This document shows positions 60,801 through 64,000 of a stretch of DNA of 64,000 nucleotides, in pieces. The DNA lies in assembly GCA_020639115.1 (NCBI GenBank), contig JACKHG010000005.1, positions 1 through 64,000 on the forward strand. The letters are read 5' to 3'. Position numbers and translations under genes: made by a program. The stretch is from Phycisphaerales bacterium. GTDB taxonomy: Bacteria > Planctomycetota > Phycisphaerae > UBA1845. Each line of letters begins with the position of its first letter. The first letter of the stretch is position 1. The notes beneath the pieces were generated by a model that did not search any database, had not been told where the DNA came from, and saw only the letters and a program-made list of their open reading frames with translations.

Positions 60801-63033
60801 CACCGAACACGAGCTGCCCGCCGTTGCGCGTCGCCCCATCCTGCGGCACGGTGCGGATCACCAGCGCACTGCCGGCATTCGCGAGGTCGGCATCCGCGGA
60901 AACCGTGTAGCGCGCAATCACCGTGTCGCCCCCGACGTTCGTGTAGGCAACGAAAAAGTACCCGTTGCTCGCGTAGTTCGGGTGAAACGCAATGCCCAGC
61001 AGTCCGCGTTCACCGCCGCTGCTGATCGCACCGCCGAGGTCCAGGAACGGAGCCGCCAGCAGCACGCCGTTCTTCACGACCCGCACGCGACCGGTGTTCT
61101 GTTCGCAGATGAAGAGCCGCGTCGCATCGCCCGGAGCCGCCCCAGCCGCGATCGGCGTGTCCAGCCCCGCCGCGACCTCCACCGCCGCCAACCGCACGGC
61201 TGGGAAGTCCTCGCACTCGTCCGGCAGCCCGTTGGCGTTGCAGTCCTGGCTCACCCCGCCCGCAACGTCGGCTGCGTCAGGCACGCCGTTCGAATTGCAG
61301 TCGAGCACCGCCCCCGCCGGACCGATCGTAGGTGCCGGAACCGTATCGCCCGCGCCTGGCTTGCCGGGCTTGAAGAGCGCGAACGTCACCGTCGTCGCCG
61401 CCGGCGGCTGATTCGCGTCGAACCGGAAGTTGTACAGCGATCCCCAGCGCAGCGCATTAGCATTGGGATTAGCCTGATAGGTTGCGGTCGCCCAGCGCAC
61501 GCCACCGCCCGTGACCGCACCCGGCCAGTCCGTACCGTCGAAGGGTTCGCCGCTGTGGTAGTCCACGTCGTGAAAGCCGATGTTCTGCACAACCGCGCCC
61601 GCCGGCAGCGGCACGGACAACTCCCGCACGGCCCGTTCCGAGTTGAGATTCTGCACCGCGTACTCGTAGTGCCACATCCCGCCGCCCAGCGACTCGGCTC
61701 GGGCCGCGAGAATCACCAGCCCCTCCTCGGGCACGCGGACATCGGTCTCGACAACAGATGGGTCGCTCGCCCTCCACGCGTGAATCGCGGCCTGGGCCCG
61801 CACCGTGGTCGGCATGCCGCTGAAGGTCGCAGTCCAGTTGGCGCCCGATCCGGTGATCCCCACCTGCCGATACGAGGCATTGTTGTCGCCGTTGCCCGCG
61901 GAGGCGTCGTCCGGCGTCACGTACTGCCCCTCCGCGAAGTAGATGCCGCCGCCGTCCTGGCCCGGATCGAGGTCGGAAACATGCACCTGCAGCCGCTTGT
62001 AGATCGCGTCACCGGTGGTGTTGATGTCCGTGAAGGGATAGGGGAATTCTCCAGTGTGCGGATTGACCTCCGACCGCGGCCCGAGGTAGAACTGGTTGCC
62101 GTTCAAACCCGACTGGTACGGATCGGAACAGCCCACGCCCAGACGCTGCGTCGTTCCCGGATCCGCGCACCCGCACCCGCAGATATCCCCCGTCAGCGCC
62201 GCAAAACCGTGCTTGAGCCAGCTCATCCCGATCTGCTCGAACCGGCCGTTCTTCAACCGGTACATGTTCTGCGCGATCACGGGGTGGTGGTTCTCGTTGT
62301 ACACCCACAGCAGTTGTTCGCTGCCCACGTTGCACGACACCGTCCCGATCGAGAACGCCGCGATCCCGCCCACGCTCCCGAAGCTGCTCACCTGCGGCAG
62401 ATGCCCGACGATCACGTCCGCACCCGGCGAACCGCCACACGTCGCGCCAGACGCCCGCTCCACGCCAGTACCTTCCGCCGCCTGCGGCGCAATCGCCCGC
62501 GTGGTCAGAATACCGATCGTCCGATCAGCATCGGCGGAAAGCCCCAACCGCTTCGCCGCACGCGGGGTGAGCACCAGCGTCCCCTCGACCAACAGCGAAC
62601 CGCTCGCGGCATCCACCGCGATCCGCAGATCCGCCAGCGCCAACGCCCCCTGCCCCGCGCGATCCGCGACGAACGCCCGCTCGCCCCCTTGCTCGATATG
62701 CAGCACGAACCCATCCAACGCGATGCTGCCACCCGGACCGCGCAGCGCCAGTCGCCCATCGTGGCGAACGTCCAGCCCGCTCAGGGCACGGCCAGCCCCC
62801 CACGCGACGGTCGAGCCTGGGAGCATCTCCAGCAGATGCTGCGTATCCGTGCCATCAGCCGCCTCGACCGCCCCCCAACGCGCCTCAACCCCGTTCGCCC
62901 TCAATCCGTCCGCGCGCAGCACCACCAGCGTCGAACCGGTCTGCAGTACGTCCGCGTCAGCCACCCCAACGTCCAGCGCAACAGCGCACAGCGTCGTCAA
63001 CACGACCACTCCGGATGTTCGCCAAGCATGCAT
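57856..63033 (-). CDS. Giant secreted PQQ-type sugar dehydrogenase fused to dihaem cytochrome c, with dockerin-like end
   Basis: A 1725-residue exported protein with signal peptide (TSGVVVLTTLCAVALDVGVADA). Residues about 611-968 are a six-bladed GSDH/sorbosone-dehydrogenase propeller (GERGLLGIAFHPNYASNGYFF, GDGGAAGDALNRAQD, GLHDPHGVAFDRLTGEMYVGD). DUF4215-like Cys repeats follow (CGNNVIEYGEQCDDGN, about 978-1005), then a PPC-like and a jelly-roll domain. Two haem sites, CQECH (about 1434) and CQNCH (about 1548), belong to one or two cytochrome c domains. A dockerin-like module ends the protein (DYDADGDVDGADY). Electrons from sugar oxidation could pass internally to haem. ATG at 63039 is an alternative start. 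Confidence 0.85.
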   Translation of the reverse strand: MHAWRTSGVVVLTTLCAVALDVGVADADVLQTGSTLVVLRADGLRANGVEARWGAVEAADGTDTQHLLEMLPGSTVAWGAGRALSGLDVRHDGRLALRGPGGSIALDGFVLHIEQGGERAFVADRAGQGALALADLRIAVDAASGSLLVEGTLVLTPRAAKRLGLSADADRTIGILTTRAIAPQAAEGTGVERASGATCGGSPGADVIVGHLPQVSSFGSVGGIAAFSIGTVSCNVGSEQLLWVYNENHHPVIAQNMYRLKNGRFEQIGMSWLKHGFAALTGDICGCGCADPGTTQRLGVGCSDPYQSGLNGNQFYLGPRSEVNPHTGEFPYPFTDINTTGDAIYKRLQVHVSDLDPGQDGGGIYFAEGQYVTPDDASAGNGDNNASYRQVGITGSGANWTATFSGMPTTVRAQAAIHAWRASDPSVVETDVRVPEEGLVILAARAESLGGGMWHYEYAVQNLNSERAVRELSVPLPAGAVVQNIGFHDVDYHSGEPFDGTDWPGAVTGGGVRWATATYQANPNANALRWGSLYNFRFDANQPPAATTVTFALFKPGKPGAGDTVPAPTIGPAGAVLDCNSNGVPDAADVAGGVSQDCNANGLPDECEDFPAVRLAAVEVAAGLDTPIAAGAAPGDATRLFICEQNTGRVRVVKNGVLLAAPFLDLGGAISSGGERGLLGIAFHPNYASNGYFFVAYTNVGGDTVIARYTVSADADLANAGSALVIRTVPQDGATRNGGQLVFGADGNLYVGLGDGGAAGDALNRAQDVNSLLGKILRLDVDAAPPYVPADNPYVGQTGLDEIWALGLHDPHGVAFDRLTGEMYVGDRGDTSREEIDVASAGAAGANFGWRCYEGSQPFNLSGCGPAGDYVFPLHEYPQSDGACGVVGGYVYRGCALPQLRGTYFFADRCAGWVRSFRHVAGDASPPQVQDRTFELGLMNASVVAFAEGADGELYLLTAAGKLYRIENADAISAASVCGNNVIEYGEQCDDGNTSFGDGCDERCQLETAGMDVCGGAALLCPGTSVMGSTVGAVSDGSATCGDAAGSPAHWYEYRPVGDGAATFQTCGSDFDTVVSVHTSCPGGVGTELACSDDGCSDDTAGSRAVVAVHAGQSYWVRVAGYDGAVGTYTLSVDGPACTAVCGNDVVEIGEECEPPGENGCSAACTFNVCEHDLYVEDFDAGAPAGWSLNASGSTAGAGAWVVGDPDGTNTGGDYVQPENAASGAGCAFTATNASLTDGDVDGGVTYLVSPAFDLSGLDNAKVRYARWFYNGTLGDDAGDYFIAQVSDDDGGSWTTLETVNDNTQANAWTEAAFELSPLVALTNQMRVRFGVADGPGVDDLIEGAVDAFALSTCTDCNSNGVDDGDDIASGASSDINGNAVPDDCEVTGDPLTGGAMYDDWLAAVPAVPPDGDNPLWAFRPDQSSNTRTGLATWRCQECHGWDYRGVDGAYATGSHRTGFPGIAGTTLSQQDLITLLTLPPSNGGEPGVLNGHDYGSVLGPQYIEDVAAFVKVGVVDTPDYIDAGGAFVGDPLQGQTNYTAHFGGPACQNCHGSDGTNINFGTPLEPRWLGNVAADNPWAFLHKVRFGQPGSSMPQFLAHGTTQGAADIGVYVQQNFPTQCVTDAQCDDGNACNGLETCGPGGCAPGVFTGCDVGCDHDCDVDMAEFARLQRCFTGPVGPGRAVYPPECACVDYDADGDVDGADYAALLQAWSGADVPAAGCGGP

Positions 63034-63446
63034 GGTCATCTGTCCTCGGTCCGCCCACGTGGGTACGCGCCGCCGCGGCGCACGGGCACCCACCGGGTGC
63101 GCACGGGCATGGCCTGACAACCGATAACCCCTCCGACCGTCGCGGCCCTCGAGGTATCCATCGGCTGGTTGTGAATGGTGCTGGCGGCCCGCTTACGCAC
63201 CCCCCGGCGCATCCGCCTCGAATTCCCATATACTACCCGCAATTCCGGCCCGAAAACAAGGTGCACCCGGCGATGTGGCGGTGCCGTCGCCGCCCACCGC
63301 CCCTGCGACGTCCGCTGCGCGCATCGTTAGACAGCCCGATACGTCGCCGACATAATTGGTGAGCAGTTCGTGGTACGGATCGGTACGCGTAAGAACCCCG
63401 CCGGCTGCCACCGCGTAATACGGGAGTGTCCTCCGACAACCACACG
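63034..63446. other. Divergent intergenic region
   Basis: 413 bases between the giant dehydrogenase gene and the sulfatase-like gene, which are transcribed away from each other. It should hold both promoters. No box pair, hairpin or small gene was convincing. Confidence 0.4.
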
Positions 63447-64000
63447 ATGCCAAGCGACCCGAACGCCACCGAACCCGCAGCCGCGTCCCCGGACGCGCCG
63501 GGCGGCCGCGCCCCACGTCCGGCGCGCTGGCCCTACGCTCTCGTGATTCTCGCGATCGTCTTCGCCGGCTGGGGAATGCTCAAACCCGACTCCGACGACC
63601 CGTCGAAGGCGGTCGACCCGGCGGACGTCCTCCTCCCCGGCAGCGCCAAGGGGTTCAACCTGCTGTTCGTGACCTTCGACACCACGCGGCCCGACCACCT
63701 GGGCTGCTACGGCTATGCGGATGCGCATACCCCGACGGTCGACAGCCTCGCCGCGCACGGCGTCCGCTTCGACGACGCCGTCACCAGCGTGCCGCTGACG
63801 CTGCCGTCGCATTCCGTCATGATGACGGGCGAATACCCCTTCAAACTCGGCGTGCACGATAACGGTCAGCATCTTTCCGGCCGCAACGTGACGCTCGCGG
63901 AGGTCCTATCCACCAACGGTTACGCGACTGCCGCGTTTGTGGGCGCGTTTGTGCTGGACCAGCGCTGGGGCATCGACCAGGGTTTCGACGTATATGACTT
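63447..64000 (+). CDS. Sulfatase/alkaline-phosphatase-superfamily protein, N-terminal part
   Basis: The first 184 residues; the gene runs off the right edge. A membrane anchor (RWPYALVILAIVFAGWGML) precedes FNLLFVTFDTTRPDHLGCYGY and TPTVDSLAAHGVRFDDAVTSV. Where sulfatases have (C/S)xPSR, this reads TLPSH, so the nucleophile is probably Thr, as in LtaS-like phospho-transferases. Proteins of this type are often followed by TPR repeats, which cannot be checked here. Calling it a sulfatase would be premature. Confidence 0.8.
   Translation, partial: MPSDPNATEPAAASPDAPGGRAPRPARWPYALVILAIVFAGWGMLKPDSDDPSKAVDPADVLLPGSAKGFNLLFVTFDTTRPDHLGCYGYADAHTPTVDSLAAHGVRFDDAVTSVPLTLPSHSVMMTGEYPFKLGVHDNGQHLSGRNVTLAEVLSTNGYATAAFVGAFVLDQRWGIDQGFDVYD

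Noticed and set aside
60277..63117. 946-codon open frame antisense to the giant dehydrogenase gene
   Set aside because: It is a shadow of the supported minus-strand gene, with no signal, domain or ribosome site.
63447..64000. Classic sulfatase with formylglycine site
   Set aside because: The expected CxPSR or SxPSR is TLPSH here, so formylglycine formation is not possible.
1..64000. CRISPR array or cas genes
   Set aside because: No regularly spaced direct repeats and no Cas-like protein were seen anywhere in the window.

Overview
The window reads as a chromosomal stretch of a Gram-negative, high-G+C member of the Planctomycetota, most like Phycisphaerae or a related uncultured lineage. The evidence is lipid A synthesis (lpxB), small CPECG zinc-ribbon membrane proteins, secreted proteins ending in GDxDxDGDVD dockerin-like (F-type EF-hand) modules, ACC..C..C cysteine repeats, a PEP-CTERM protein and an exosortase/EpsI pair. 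The species cannot be named from this sequence.

Layout. 0-5.7 kb: partial PhzF-like gene, RDD membrane protein, a secreted five-Kazal protein, a Kelch-repeat secreted protein, small hypotheticals, then tRNA-Leu(UAG). 6-10 kb: the rpsB-tsf-pyrH-frr translation/UMP-kinase block on the minus strand. It is split by an opposite-strand zinc-ribbon gene, and pyrH and frr carry several single-base frameshifts. 10.3-15.2 kb: a ParDE toxin-antitoxin pair, lpxB, an HTTM membrane protein with an overlapping partner, and a zinc-ribbon membrane protein. 15.3-23 kb: two large secreted enzymes, a GH31 glucosidase with a starch-binding-like module and an S8 protease, both carrying dockerin-like modules. 23.4-26.1 kb: an atypical receiver-XRE regulator, a lipoprotein methyltransferase and a MerR regulator. 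26.2-31.6 kb: a repeat-rich stretch with NERD, XRE and KAP-NTPase genes. The KAP gene has clearly lower G+C and looks transferred. 31.6-36.4 kb: dnaK, an ACT protein, a membrane zinc protease and a PEP-CTERM protein. 36.8-39 kb: a frameshifted multihaem cytochrome gene.

39-57.7 kb is an almost unbroken minus-strand run. It holds a large protein of unknown function, three zinc-ribbon membrane proteins (one an FHA-rhomboid fusion, one FHA plus membrane helices), 4-hydroxyphenylpyruvate dioxygenase, a ClC channel with CBS and TrkA-C-like domains, a STAS protein, a thioredoxin-fold YyaL-like protein, an ACT-pair protein, and a tightly coupled operon of LtaS-like phosphatase/transferase, exosortase-like protein and EpsI-like protein. 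57.9-63 kb holds one giant secreted fusion of a PQQ-type sugar dehydrogenase with a dihaem cytochrome c. The window ends inside a sulfatase-superfamily gene.

The dominant theme is export and the cell surface: polymer degradation (GH31, S8), protease inhibition (Kazal), extracytoplasmic redox proteins and surface sorting. The likeliest uncommon biology is the exosortase-like operon lacking the expected Cys/His residues, the FHA-rhomboid pair, and the NERD-XRE-KAP island.
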